Shown piece by piece: positions 1-10,606 of a DNA stretch of 64,000 bases. A model generated the notes under the pieces. That model worked only from the letters and a program-made list of their open reading frames with translations, made no database searches and was not told the DNA's origin. Each line of letters opens with the position of its first letter. The first letter of the stretch is position 1. The DNA lies in the NCBI GenBank assembly GCA_037783415.1, contig JAZGTN010000025.1:4278001-4342000 (forward strand), read 5' to 3'. Source of the DNA: Leptasterias polaris. Its lineage: Eukaryota; Echinodermata; Asteroidea; Forcipulatida; Asteriidae. The position numbers and the translations under genes are program-made.

Positions 1-321
1 GTGAAAGGGGGCAAACCGGGAACTCGGGCACGACGACCGACTGTAGCATTTGCCCCCTCTGCCCTCCCATGATCCATTGCGATTCTGAATCGCGATAAAC
101 CTTATGGCCGTCGGTGCCCTTGTTACTGGCCGTGGTGCCCCTCCAAAAATCACCTTCTTCAAAGCCATAATTGCCGTGCCCTTAATTTCCTTTGTAGTCA
201 GGTTCACTGTAAAGATTTTAAATTTCGTTCAAATTTTTTGGGGATTAGTAAAACTATACATTTTTGGAATAAGTAGATCACACTGAATCAGAAAATCTAT
301 GTTTCCATTTGCACAAAGGTA
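1..321. other. No gene recognised
   Basis: Short open frames only. I see no domain, splice-bounded exon or repeat structure that I can support here. Confidence 0.5.
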
Positions 322-800
322 TTCTTGGCGGCCATCTTGGTTTTTTCAAAATGGCGGCCAAAATTTAAATATTGTTTGATATTATGGCTTCTAGATGACA
401 GCAACTTGATTTCAACAACTAAATCTACATTTTCATGGGCAAGGAGTCTTATGGTACCATTTTAATTGACTTGAGGGGCAGCCATCTTGGATTTTTTTTT
501 TTAATGGCTGCCAAAAATTTACATATTTCACAATTTCCTCTATTTTGGATTCGAGATGAGCTAGGTTTTTGATTCCAACCACTAAATCTACATATTTTCC
601 GGCAAGGTACAACATGTACCTAGTGGTAACAGCCACAATGAGCTTTTCCGTGTGATATTCTAATTAAATGAATGTAATCACATACAGGCAAAGAGACACC
701 TTTGGTTGCCAAGCGCCATAGAGTTGTGTACCAGGCAGACGCACTCATTTTGAAAATGGCTGCCAGAAATTTACAATTTTCACTATTTCCCTACATGTAC
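322..800. repeat. Degenerate tandem repeat with GGCGGCCATCTTGG-type motif
   Basis: Three diverged copies begin near 328, 476 and 740. Each pairs a GGCNGCCATCTTGG-like stretch with AAAATGGCNGCC a few bases later, followed by an AT-rich tail ending in the phrase ACTAAATCTACAT in the first two. The two halves form an imperfect inverted repeat. The core ATGGCGGC resembles the vertebrate YY1 site, but that is a resemblance only. Related GGCGGCCATTTT phrases recur at 3,779-4,560. Confidence 0.5.
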
Positions 801-1449
801 CGTACATTTAGTTTAGTAACAACAATAGTGTTAAAAAACCTATTCCGGCAAATATCTTACTGTAATTATAACGACTATGCGTATTGTTTATGTTACTTGT
901 ACATGTAACTAAATACAAACAAATAAACAAACTTTCTGAACTGTGGACAGAGTAGTTCATGTATGTATCAGTTATTAAAATTAAGCCATGTTCCATATTG
1001 CAAATGGCCCTACTATTTTTTGAGTGATTAATGATTAGTTCATAACATTTATTTATTAATCAATGTTTAAGCAACTAAATTTTAATAATTTAGTTCATTT
1101 GACACGAACTACACGCTGAGTGACATGCTGTTTCTAGGTGGGTTCTGAGGATACTGCCATTCATTATAAAGGTAAGAACCCTTTTTTGTATTTATCTTTT
1201 TTTTATGCTCACCTTATTGAACCTATCTAATTTTTACAAATTGTATTTATATACCATACGTGGGATGATTTTAGGAAGACTAAAGCAAATTAGATTAGTA
1301 ATTGATTTAAGCAGGGAGTTTAACAAATAGGCCTATATGGAGCAGTAATCGTGATTTTGCTCCAACCCTAACTTTAAGTTCCATCCTTGTTAATAACAGG
1401 TTGGCCATCTAAGTGTATAGCCTTATTGTTTCAAGGCTCATCCCATTTC
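801..1449. other. No gene recognised
   Basis: AT-rich sequence with no long open frame and no repeat that I can place. Confidence 0.5.
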
Positions 1450-1851
1450 TCAGTCAACACAAACCACACACATTCTTAAGCTATGACTCAAGGTCTTCTT
1501 CAACTGAATCTTTAGGTCTTTAATGGCATTTGTATTTTCCATCATTATTTTACCTAACTCACCCATTTGTTTAGCAAGAAGTGTTATGGGGTCAACAGTA
1601 TTTTTGTGTTTTTCAGGTCCCCCCTGCTCAGAACCGTTAGGTGGAAGGTCGGCCGTGTACTCAATTGAAATTAGCCCCTTTTCATGTAATTCATTGAGTT
1701 TGGTTTGGAGGGATGGGGATTCATGAAAATCATCGATAATAACTGTTCCCTTCTTAGTTCTTAATGAAACTATAAGTTCTGCAAACTTCACCCCAATACC
1801 CGGTAAAGTAGTCAGCTGTTTTACAGTAGCTTTGTTAATGCAAATGGCCAT
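1450..1851 (-). CDS. Small helix-hairpin-helix protein, possibly retroelement-derived
   Basis: This is an open frame of 133 codons from ATG to stop. Residues 3-32 (INKATVKQLTTLPGIG followed by a K/A-rich helix) match the helix-hairpin-helix pattern of the ComEA type. In that pattern an N-x-A-x-x-x-x-L-x-x-L-P-G-I-G core binds DNA backbone non-specifically. A middle stretch is rich in P, E and K. The C-terminal 50 residues (LLAKQMGELGKIMMENTNAIKDL onward) look like a short amphipathic helix or coiled coil. No reverse transcriptase or gag motif follows downstream, so whether it is a host gene, one exon or a fragment of a mobile element is open. The fold assignment comes from the motif. The role is not known. 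Confidence 0.45.
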   Translation of the reverse strand: MAICINKATVKQLTTLPGIGVKFAELIVSLRTKKGTVIIDDFHESPSLQTKLNELHEKGLISIEYTADLPPNGSEQGGPEKHKNTVDPITLLAKQMGELGKIMMENTNAIKDLKIQLKKTLSHSLRMCVVCVD

Positions 1852-2922
1852 GGTCTCAGAATCATAAGAATAATACTACTTGACAAATTGGTTTGAAATC
1901 TGCTATAATATTGAATGGTTCAATACCGTATCACTCGCTTGTTACTGCCAGCGCTACTGTCGGGAGTGATGCTCGACAGCTTGACCTGACTAGCAGTACA
2001 ATAATATTTCAAATAGAAAATAACACGCCGTTTTTTTTTTAAGAACGCATCATAGCTCGCTTGGGTTATAGCAGACTTCTGTCAGATTTATACAATATAA
2101 AACAATATTAAATTCTTAGCAAATCTTTAAACAGTATGAAGACTTGAGGGACAATATATATCCCTGTACAGCAAATTCAACAAACTGCCGGACTTGCTGA
2201 GTTTGTATGAATATGGCCGAATATAAAAACGAAACGTATAAAGTATTTCGCCGTATAAAAGGCGGGGAGCACACACAGTAGAATTTCCACCGTGTGGGTA
2301 TACCACGCCCTTTACTGAAGCAAAAGGTTCTCGACTATTTCCGAGAAGAAAAATTGTTTGTAATTTTTCCCAAGTTTGAGTAATTTTTTCCCAAATTTGT
2401 CTATGAAATTGCACAGAACAATTTATCCTCGTCGCCAATGTTGTGAATACACTCCTATAATTACCTAAGACGTAGTAGTCCAAGGGCTGAGCCGCGTCGC
2501 CGAGACCTGGGAGTGGAGGGAGACTCAAAGAGCACACAAGCACACAGGTTGGATTCAGAAGCACGACTGCCTCGTGGCTCGGTCGTGCCCAAGGCCGGGC
2601 GACGGCCAGGCCCCGGACATGCATGGATGGTTTATTACGTAACCGTGGGGACACTCACTACACACGCAAAGTGACAAAGATTACAAGCCTGAAAACGACG
2701 TCTGTGTGTGTAGTGCGTGCGTTGTGTACAGTACTGTGTGATCATGTGTTGTATTTTGTGTGGCGTGATGCGGTCTGCGTTTCGCGGCGCCTTGTTTTTG
2801 TTTACGTTTACATATCCGTCGGATCGTGTAACGCACATGTGAATAATATTCACACACGAAAAAGAGACAAGGAAAGAAAATGACGATAACCGTTAATCAG
2901 AATTGGATAATTATCAAACGTC

Positions 2923-2923
<1 letters not shown>
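1852..2923. other. Intergenic; GC-richer patch at 2,450-2,640
   Basis: A 175-codon frame on the minus strand (2,127-2,654) has no recognisable domain and a composition like random GC-rich sequence. The patch near 2,450-2,640 is richer in CpG than its surroundings and could be a promoter-proximal region, but no exon with clear splice sites was found next to it. Confidence 0.35.
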
Positions 2924-2958
<35 letters not shown>

Positions 2959-2966
2959 TTTATTAT
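2924..2966. repeat. (TTA)n microsatellite
   Basis: About twelve TTA units in a row, with one interruption near the end. Confidence 0.9.
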
Positions 2967-3306
2967 AATTAGATTTTTGGAAAGTACTTTATAGAGAAAA
3001 ATCGTACTGTCGTATTTTCATTGAAAAATCGTACTAAATACGACAAAATCGTACTGGTTGGCAGGTCTGCCCAGGTTGGAGTCCTCCGTTGCATACAACG
3101 CGACGGAGTCCAGGGTATAATAAAGGTCCTCTGTCATTGCGAAAAAATTTATAATTTTTTTCATATTTTTACCTTTTTGAGGAAGCTGAAACTTGACTCA
3201 CATATTCTTTGTGTCCTGAACTTTACGCCTGCTTTGTTCAGAATTGTAAATTTTATCCTTGGATGAAATTATTTCTGAAAATAACCCTTTCAGTACCAAC
3301 ACATAT

Positions 3307-3453
3307 TGGCTACTTATGCCATGGTGACCAGAGACATTTCCTTGACATGGCTACCTGGAGACCAACACTATTTTGCAAAGTTTCAGGTTACAGCGCCCTC
3401 ACAAGGCAGATTGGGGTTAGCCTAGGTCCTTGTCACATAATGCAAGTTGAGCA
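3307..3453. repeat. Dispersed repeat, copy 1
   Basis: This segment (ATGGTGACCAGAGACATTTC to ATGCAAGTTGAG) has a second, diverged copy in the same orientation at 15,362-15,498. Both contain the shared core GTTACAGCGCCCTCACAAGG and a GGGGTTAGCCTAGGTCC box. An imperfect palindrome lies just upstream at 3,078-3,111. Confidence 0.75.
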
Positions 3454-3649
3454 AGCAATAACATATTACTGTTTCCTTTGGCATATTGCCTTGGACTAAA
3501 TCATTGCCTATAACATATATTTGAGGTATGGTATTATGACCACTAAATACACAATTGAGTAGTTTAAATGTTGAAGCTAAACATTTGTCAAGTAGCTGTT
3601 CATACCAATCTGCATGAGACATATTTTTGAAACGTTAAATAAACATAAG

Positions 3650-4870
3650 GTTTTAATAAATTACTTTTGAAACAGCATCCTCCCCCCCCCCCAAACCCGC
3701 CCAAAATTAAATAACAATTGGTTGAGCCTCACAGATACTGGGAGTTGGTGACTATACCCATGTTGATCAATTGGTTAAGGCGGCCATTTAGATTGTTGGC
3801 AAATTATGAATCGTCCCAAAAAAAAAAAAGTTTAAATTAATTTTTTAGGAAGCACCCCCCCCCCCCAACCCGCTCCTAGGATAGGACATTAAATATAAAC
3901 AAGAGAGTTTGGATTACGCACAATATGACTTATAAATAAATGACTGGTAAAATCAATCGTTTTATTTATTTCTACATTTAATGACAAAGAAGGAACTGAC
4001 ATAAAATTACATTAAATATTGCCCATTTGTAAATGTCCGCCAAGCAATTTGGTTTTGGTCCGTATCTCCGTCTATGAGCCTCACATACATAAATTATAAT
4101 TGCCATGGTGGTTCAGTCGCTTTAAAAAGGCGGCCATTTTGATTATTATAACATTAAAAATAACAAAGAGAAGTTTGATTAAGCACAATATGAACGTTAC
4201 TCGAACAAAATAACTCATAAAATTTATGTTTTACCTATCATTAACCAATATGTCAAGAAGGAACTAACAAAAAATATTTCCAAAGTGCTATACTTGTTTT
4301 TTCTACGTACCATCCTCCCCCCCCCCGCCTCAATGTTGGAAACATGAATGTATTAAGGATCCCGGAACCCAACAAGACACATAATTAAGTAATTGCATCA
4401 GTCGGTTAAGGTGGCCATTTTAATAATAAAAATGGCCGCCAACCAATTTGGTTTTGGCCCGTAACATAAAATATGGCGAGGTTTTCAGGATGCAGGAACC
4501 CAATGAAACCAAATACAAACAATGTGGTACAGTTGCTTAAGTCGGCCATTTTGATTAATGTAAAATTTGTTTCTGAAACCTTAAATAAACATAATGTTTT
4601 AATACATTCCTTTAGGATTGCACATTCAATAAACAGAAGAGAGTTTTGATTACGCACAATAGGAACTGGACAAAAATTACTCCTCAAATCAAATTTACAC
4701 CTATCATGAAGCAATATGTAAAGAAGGAACTGACATTACATTTTGCCAAAGTGCTATACTTGTTTTTTCTAAGTACCATCCCCCCCTCCCCCCACCCCGC
4801 CTCAATGTTGATTGTTGGCAGGCATGCGATTGTGGGATTCAACATTGTAGCGGGGGGGGGGGGGGGGGAG
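3650..4870. repeat. Degenerate tandem repeat with poly-C tracts
   Basis: The phrases GATTACGCACAATA (about 3,912, 4,172 and 4,645) and CAAAGTGCTATACTTG (about 4,279 and 4,746) recur, the latter 466 bp apart. Each copy contains a run of C (near 3,672, 3,855, 4,315 and 4,780) and a GGCCATTTTGAT-like box. It ends at a poly-G run (4,850-4,868). No protein-coding frame is supported. Confidence 0.6.
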
Positions 4871-4983
4871 TATTCAGAAAGTTTAGAAAATTATTCGTTT
4901 GGTGTGGCAATTCTCCAATAATGGTATAACCGCTTTACAAAGTTGTTACATAATTAACTTAATAGTTGAATTGGTGACCTAAT

Positions 4984-6731
4984 TTATCGCTTGGTGTGGA
5001 ATTTCTCAAAGCATGGTATAACACACATTGGCTTGATACACTGCTTACAAATCGTGCGAGTTTGTTTCCGATTAGAGGTGGAACTGCATACAACACAGTC
5101 ACGTTTCTTCCCGTCAACATTCGGACCTGGAAAGTGCTGAGTTGAAAGGGCGTTTGAAGCACTTGACACTTTACGGGCATGGTGAACTGGGTTGTTCTCG
5201 AAGCTTGAAATAAGTGCCTCTATCACCTTGACCCGAAAATCCAAAGTAGACAAGCTCTTGTTTGTATGGATGCTGTTGTATACGACATTAGCATTGAGCA
5301 AACATATGTCTAGGATTGTAATAAATACACGTTTCCACCATTTGAATGTTTTGTGGGTATGAGTATAGTACGTGCATAATTGTCCTGCCAGATCCGTGCC
5401 CCCCATGTATTTATTGTAATCCTCGACTATGCACGGTTTTTTGATATGGCGAAATCCTGTTGAAGTTTTCCGGCTCCGAATCTTTTTACTAGTGACACTG
5501 CAATCGCCATAGTTTGAGAGGAGAGTGACACGTTTTGTGTCCTGCCACATAACGCATAGTTGGCCTGCTTTCTGAAAAAATTTGGGATCTGCACCGCTTT
5601 TCATAGGAAATTTCTTGGAGTTTGCTACGTCGGGTATCCCTAGGGTGGTATAGCGCACAGTTCCACAAGCTCCGAATCCTAGCTCAGACAACTTGGAGAA
5701 CAGAGCCGGGCTAGTAAACCAATTGTCCATGTAGATGCAATGTCCTTTATTTTCGAGTCCCTGCAAAAGGTTCAATACTACGTTGCCTGGTGCCCCTATT
5801 TCGGATGGATGGTTTGTCTCAGGATCACTTACAGAGGACTGTCCCTGTGGGCACCTGGGCTGCGATCCTGTGAACAACTCCCAGGCACATGTGTACCCTG
5901 TGTCGGATTCGTTCAATGAGAAAGATTTCAATCCCCATTTTGCGGCTTTTCTTGGCATGTACTGCTTGAAGCTCACCCGTCCTTTGAATTTGACCATCGT
6001 CTCGTCCGGTGAAAGGCTTCGTCCCGGCTGGTACACCCGGAGGACCCGGAGGAATGATGGTAGTACAATGTTTAACAGTGGCCGTAATTTAGCAAGTTTG
6101 TCACGGGGAGATCAGAGTCGCCCTCGACATCTCTGTTATTGGCGAGGTGAACAAATCTTAGGATTGCAGTAAATCGGTTACGAGCCATGGTTGCTGAGTA
6201 CAGGGGACTTCGTAGAATTTCAGACCTGGACCAATGCATGGAGTAACGAGGCCTTTTGTTGATTCCCATGCAAAGAAGTAGGGCCACGAATGCCATCATT
6301 TCAGGTACATCAGTTGGTCTCCATGCACACTTATTTTCTGCCCCCGCTCCCAATATTTGTTCAGCGTAACGATTAGTCTCTAGTACCATCATCTGCCACA
6401 CTGCTTCACAAAAGTACAGTTTGAAGATTTGTATGGGGGAGAACGAACTTAAGTCTTCTGTAGCCCCGGTGTTTGCTGTAAATTTAACAGGCGGTCGCCG
6501 TGTGTAACAGTTGGCTTCACGCCATCCACACCTGAAATTCGGTTTTTTGGGGGTCTTTTTACCCTTCTTAGAACAGGTTAATGTTGCTGTTGATGTCGAC
6601 GCCCTCGGCTCTGTATCCTCACTGTCTTCTGACGTCTCCGAGTCCTCAAGTGGCGATTCCTCGTCAGATGACATTTCTGAACCACTGTCTGCGAAAATTC
6701 CTTCCAAAATTTTATCATTTCCTTCGGCCAT
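4984..6731 (-). pseudogene. piggyBac-family transposase, broken by one frameshift
   Basis: Two frames overlap. Codons from 6,731 give an acidic N-terminal tail (DEESPLEDSETSEDSEDTE), a basic patch (KKGKKTPKKP) and the start of the DDE_Tnp_1_7 core. The frame then stops at 6,072. A change of frame near 6,105-6,115, at the run of four C, restores RDKLAKLRPLLN and continues to 4,984. The second part holds the family's block with DETMVKFKGR, the YMDNWFTSPALF motif (first catalytic Asp), a WQDTKRVTLLSN block (second) and YNKYMGGTDLAGQ (third). It ends in a Cys-rich C-terminal finger (CVVC, CKQC, CVIPC). Total length would be about 580 residues, normal for the family. TTAA-flanked terminal repeats were not found. 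A sequencing error at the C run could also explain the break. Confidence 0.88.
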
Positions 6732-6955
6732 GTTGTCAGAATGATCTCTTACTGAAGAATGCGTGGGGGGACGCTTAACGATTGATACCGCTTAAATTTT
6801 AAAACTTGCGACGCTTCACAGGGCACACGTCACGCGGCCAGCTTGTTACCAAGGGGATGGACAAAAGGCGATTGAGGGGGCTATTAACATTTTGATAACT
6901 TACTTTTGGTCGATGTGCCACAGAGGCTCATTGGTCACCAAGAGTGCTAATAATT

Positions 6956-7017
6956 CCGTGCCATACGGGCTCATTGGTCACCAAGTGGAATGTTGTTTTG
7001 AGCCGCTATGGCACGGC
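6956..7017. repeat. Imperfect inverted repeat
   Basis: CCGTGCCATACGGGCTC (6,957-6,973) pairs with GAGCCGCTATGGCACGG (about 7,001-7,017) with one or two mismatches. The phrase GGCTCATTGGTCACCAAG also occurs twice, 44 bp apart (about 6,925 and 6,969). Confidence 0.6.
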
Positions 7018-7030
7018 GGTACTGAAAGGG

Positions 7031-7189
7031 ATAAGTCCGAGTTGTGCACTGGCGATGTGACAACCTCAACTGACATGGAACCAAGTCCACAAAAGAGGGC
7101 GCTGTCTAACCCGCTCTGCGTACTCAACGGTTTTTCTTCCGGGCGGCAACACGACGGAGTACCATCGCCAGTGCACAACTCGGACTTAT
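7031..7189. repeat. 159-bp foldback with perfect 27-bp arms
   Basis: The arms at 7,031-7,057 and 7,163-7,189 are exact reverse complements. Each contains AGTCCGAGTTGTGCACTGGC or its complement. The 105-bp interior is unrelated. It could be a very short MITE. No target duplication is obvious. Confidence 0.8.
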
Positions 7190-7446
7190 TTTCTGAAATA
7201 ATGTCATCCATGTATTTGTTAGTTTTTGAACTCATCAAAAGTTTAGAATACCCCGCAACCCGAAAAAGCACCTTTTGAATGGAGTGGCTACGCATTGCCA
7301 GCAGTAAATTGCGAAAGTATACTGTATGAACGTAAACGTGATGATGATGTGGATGCTGCTGAAAGAGAATGGTTGATAGAGCTCGAGAGGGCGTTACCGG
7401 AAGAACCTTTCCACATACGTCTCTGAACCTTTCTAAAGTCAACACT

Positions 7447-7570
7447 GGTTGGCGGCTACGCGGATACGGGGTGTGGGGTGTCCCGTGTACAAAGCTGCAA
7501 TAGGATGTGAAGGGCTATTAGTCCAAACAGATCACCCTGCCTGGGGGTGATCTGTTGGAATAATTTGGCG
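7447..7570. repeat. Dispersed copy of a ~91-bp satellite unit
   Basis: Contains GGCTACGCGGATACGGGGTG, then a GTGTACAAAGC box and CCAAACAGATCACCCTG, in the same order as the tandem units at 13,447-13,652. The copy here is longer by small insertions. It includes a hairpin AACAGATCACCC / GGGTGATCTGTT at 7,526-7,556. Confidence 0.75.
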
Positions 7571-7583
7571 GGAATAATTTCTA

Positions 7584-7619
7584 CTAGCGGGATGCCGCGC
7601 TTCGCGCGGCACCCGCTAG
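7584..7619. repeat. GC-rich near-perfect hairpin
   Basis: CTAGCGGGATGCCGCGC (7,584-7,600) pairs with GCGCGGCACCCGCTAG (7,604-7,619) across a 3-nt loop, with one bulge. It is very GC-rich in an AT-rich window. Confidence 0.8.
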
Positions 7620-7680
7620 GTGGGTGCGATTCTTGCACATAAAATGCGACCACGGTGCATGGGGGAAGGGGGGGGCGGGT

Positions 7681-7907
7681 AATAGACCCTTCCCATGAAA
7701 GATTTAAATTGCACTTCACGCGTGCGCACTTACACTGCTGGTTGGCAAAATGATGGAACATTGCCCCTTTTTGTGTGGGGCTGATGGTGGCGTGACGCAG
7801 ACGCGCTTGTGCGTCTACTTAGTGCACAACTCTATGGCGTTTGCCAACCAGCAGGGTCTGTACGCATGCGTGAATGTAATTAGCATATTTCATGGGAAGG
7901 GTCTATT
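7681..7907. mobile_element. Foldback/MITE-like element
   Basis: The left arm (7,681-7,749, starting AATAGACCCTTCCCATG) and right arm (7,838-7,907, ending CATGGGAAGGGTCTATT) are inverted copies, perfect over the outer 17 bp and diverged within. The inner ends are CTGGTTGGCAAA and TTTGCCAACCAG. A small hairpin (AGACGC/GCGTCT) lies in the loop. There is no coding capacity. Class is unknown and no clear target duplication was seen. Confidence 0.6.
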
Positions 7908-8004
7908 GGAGAGGATATCAGAGTTTATAACTTTCAGAATTGGTTTGGTAAAGATATTTAAAATCTGTACGCAATGTAGTCATGTCCTAATGATAAAATG
8001 TTGA

Positions 8005-9703
8005 GCATGCAAAAGGTGTTGAGTGCGGTCGAAGGCGAAGTGTCGCCATCCCTCACCCTTTTCGCCCCCTTTTCTCGACTACGAAGCATAAGTTGGGGTG
8101 TGTTTTAATATTTGGGAAGGATATAAAAATGCAATGATGCATGCTTGGCATGATATGTAGGTTTTAGATAATAAAGACTTTTTGAATATCCAACAAAGGC
8201 CTGAGTAATCCATGAAATATTTGCTTCTGTGCTCCTAAAATTTGTCAAATGTTTGAATTCATGTATAATACTTGATTTCCTTTTTTCTTTATTTCTGGAT
8301 TTCTTTGTGTCTCTATCTCTTTATTTCTTAAATGTGTCTTTGTTTCTATATTTTCTCTTTCTGAATATCCGTGTTTGCCGGTGGTGAACTATGTATTTTC
8401 TCAGTATTCTATTTCATTGTTTCTGTAATTAGGCCTATTATGTGTTTTTCTGACTCAGTGGTCTGTTTGTCTTTTTATTTGTTTATTTTGTTTATGTGTT
8501 AGTTTCGTTATTTCCTTAGTTGCAGGGGGCCTATTATTTATCTCTGATATGTTTCTTGATATCTATTGACGTTTATTTTGTAATGTTTTTATGTCACTAT
8601 GTTACACTGAGTTGATTTCGATGTTTCTATGTCACTATTTCTGTGTTTTTTAAATTATTTCGGCATGCGTTTGTTTCCGTATTTCGTTCTTCTAGATTTT
8701 GTAAATGGTTGATAATACAATAATAATGTTAAGTGTTACAGGGGTGTGATTTTGCACATTTTGTTGATGACAGTTTTGTAAACTTGTTTTTGTCTTGACA
8801 GATCCTGTTGTTCAAATTTTATTCATCGTACGTCTAAAGATTTAAATAGGAAACGAAAATAAAATAAAAATGATTTGTGTGTTTTCGTTTTCCTTTATTC
8901 GTTCCTTTCTGTCTCTCTTTGATTTCTTGATTGATAGGCCTATGCTTGTTTGGAGGAGGCTTTATTTTTGTCCATTTTCCCTTTCATTGTGTCGTTATTT
9001 CTTGCTTTCTTTATGCCTTGTTTCTTTATTTCTTCATTGCTCGGAAATTATTGGTTGTATTTAGGCCTACATACCACTAAATGCAGGTAACGACTAATAT
9101 TCGACAATGCTTGTCTTTGTGAATATTATGTTGTTATTCAGTCAATGAGTAGGCCTAACGTAAGCAGTCAATTTATGAAAGAAGTAGGGCCTATAAGGAA
9201 AATTTATAAAGGGGACATAGGAGGTCACATCTGCCCAATAAAATGAAATGAGATGGAAGAAGACAAAGCATCATTAACAGAAAATATGCAGTATCTGTAG
9301 AAATTAGGATTACCCCCTCCCCCCCCACCCACCCCCCCTTGAGCTGCATTTTAAATCAGTCATCTCGCTATATTAGTATAATAGGCGCGGGGAGACATTG
9401 GAACACCAGTGCCAACCCAGTAAGCGGTGTCCGGCAAGCGAAACTTCCCAGAATGCACAAATGCAATAGCGAACGCAAATTTTAAGACTGGCAAAACCCC
9501 CAATTTATGTTTTGAATATGCCAAATTTTTCCGAAAATCAACACCCACAAACCCTCACGCAAGCTCCGCTACAGACTAACCCCGGCGCAAAAAAACCAAA
9601 AAAACCAAAAAAACCAAAACATGCCTGACGGGTATGAAACATGCAAGGGCCGACCAACGCGGGTATCCAGCTGCCGTTGCACACAATCGCGGGTAGAAAC
9701 ATA
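8005..9703. other. T-rich low-complexity tract and unassigned sequence
   Basis: 8,280-9,060 is dominated by TTTCTTTATTTC-like pyrimidine-rich sequence on the plus strand, so the small open frames there are compositional. 9,303-9,345 is a C-rich run. 9,590-9,619 is a short run of AAAAAAACC repeats. No gene is recognised. Confidence 0.5.
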
Positions 9704-10416
9704 GCGTTGTTCGATCGAAAATAAGGGCACCAGTTATCCCAACATGCAAATTGTTTATTGCGTGCATCCTTGAGAAATTACGTTAGTCATGCAGCGCTAC
9801 TTCTGATTGTTCACTGAAAAGACTCATGGGTCGTTAAAACCGTGGACTTTCGGTGACACAAAATGCAGTAGATATTAATTGATAAATTATTTAATACCAT
9901 TTAACTCACAAAACTTGCAACAAATATCTTCTGAAGACAAACAACATTAAAACAATCTTTTCGAGAGAGCTGGGAAATTGTGGCGAACACCCAAGACCGA
10001 GGTAATAACGGACTAATCAAATGTGAGAAATAATCACACGTGAGAAAATCGTCGGTGGTACACACTCTCTTTCTAAAGCGTTGTTCGATGGAAAATGAGG
10101 GCACCAGTTATCCCAACATGCAAATTGTTTATTGCGTGCATCCTTGAGAAATTACCTTAGTCATGCAGCCCTACTTCTGATTGTTCACTGAAAAGACTCA
10201 CGGGTCGTTAACACCCAAGACCGAGGTAATAACGGACCAATCAAATGTGAGAAATAATCACACGTGAGAAAATCGTCGGTGGTACACACTCTCTTTCTAA
10301 AGCGTTGTTCGATGGAAAATGAGGGCACCAGTTATCCCAACATGCAAATTGTTTATTGCGTGCATCCTTGAGAAATTACCTTAGTCATGCAGCCCTACTT
10401 CTGATTGTTCACTGAA
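9704..10416. repeat. 224-bp satellite, left block
   Basis: GCGTTGTTCGATGGAAAATG and the following ~130 bp occur at about 9,704, 10,077 and 10,301. The last two are 224 bp apart, and AACACCCAAGACCGAGGTAA repeats at 9,986 and 10,210. The same unit resumes at 13,268 after the transposon that interrupts it. The units are almost identical, so homogenisation was recent. Confidence 0.85.
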
Positions 10417-10606
10417 GGGCCATTCCCAGTACATCGGTTCAAATGAAAACAAGAAAATCTGAAATTTCAAGTTCTCATAACAGATTGCATTTTAATTTCA
10501 AACAAAATCTAACATCTTTAGAAATATTTTCGTGAAGTATTAACATTTGATACAATGCCGTTCAGGTTTTGCAAACACATGTGTTCATGGTGACAGTTTC
10601 TCTAAA

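Noticed and set aside
2127..2654. 175-codon minus-strand frame
   Set aside because: No domain, biased composition and no supporting splice sites or start context.
8870..9064. Hydrophobic 64-codon frame resembling a membrane peptide
   Set aside because: It lies in T-rich low-complexity DNA, which encodes F, L and S by composition.
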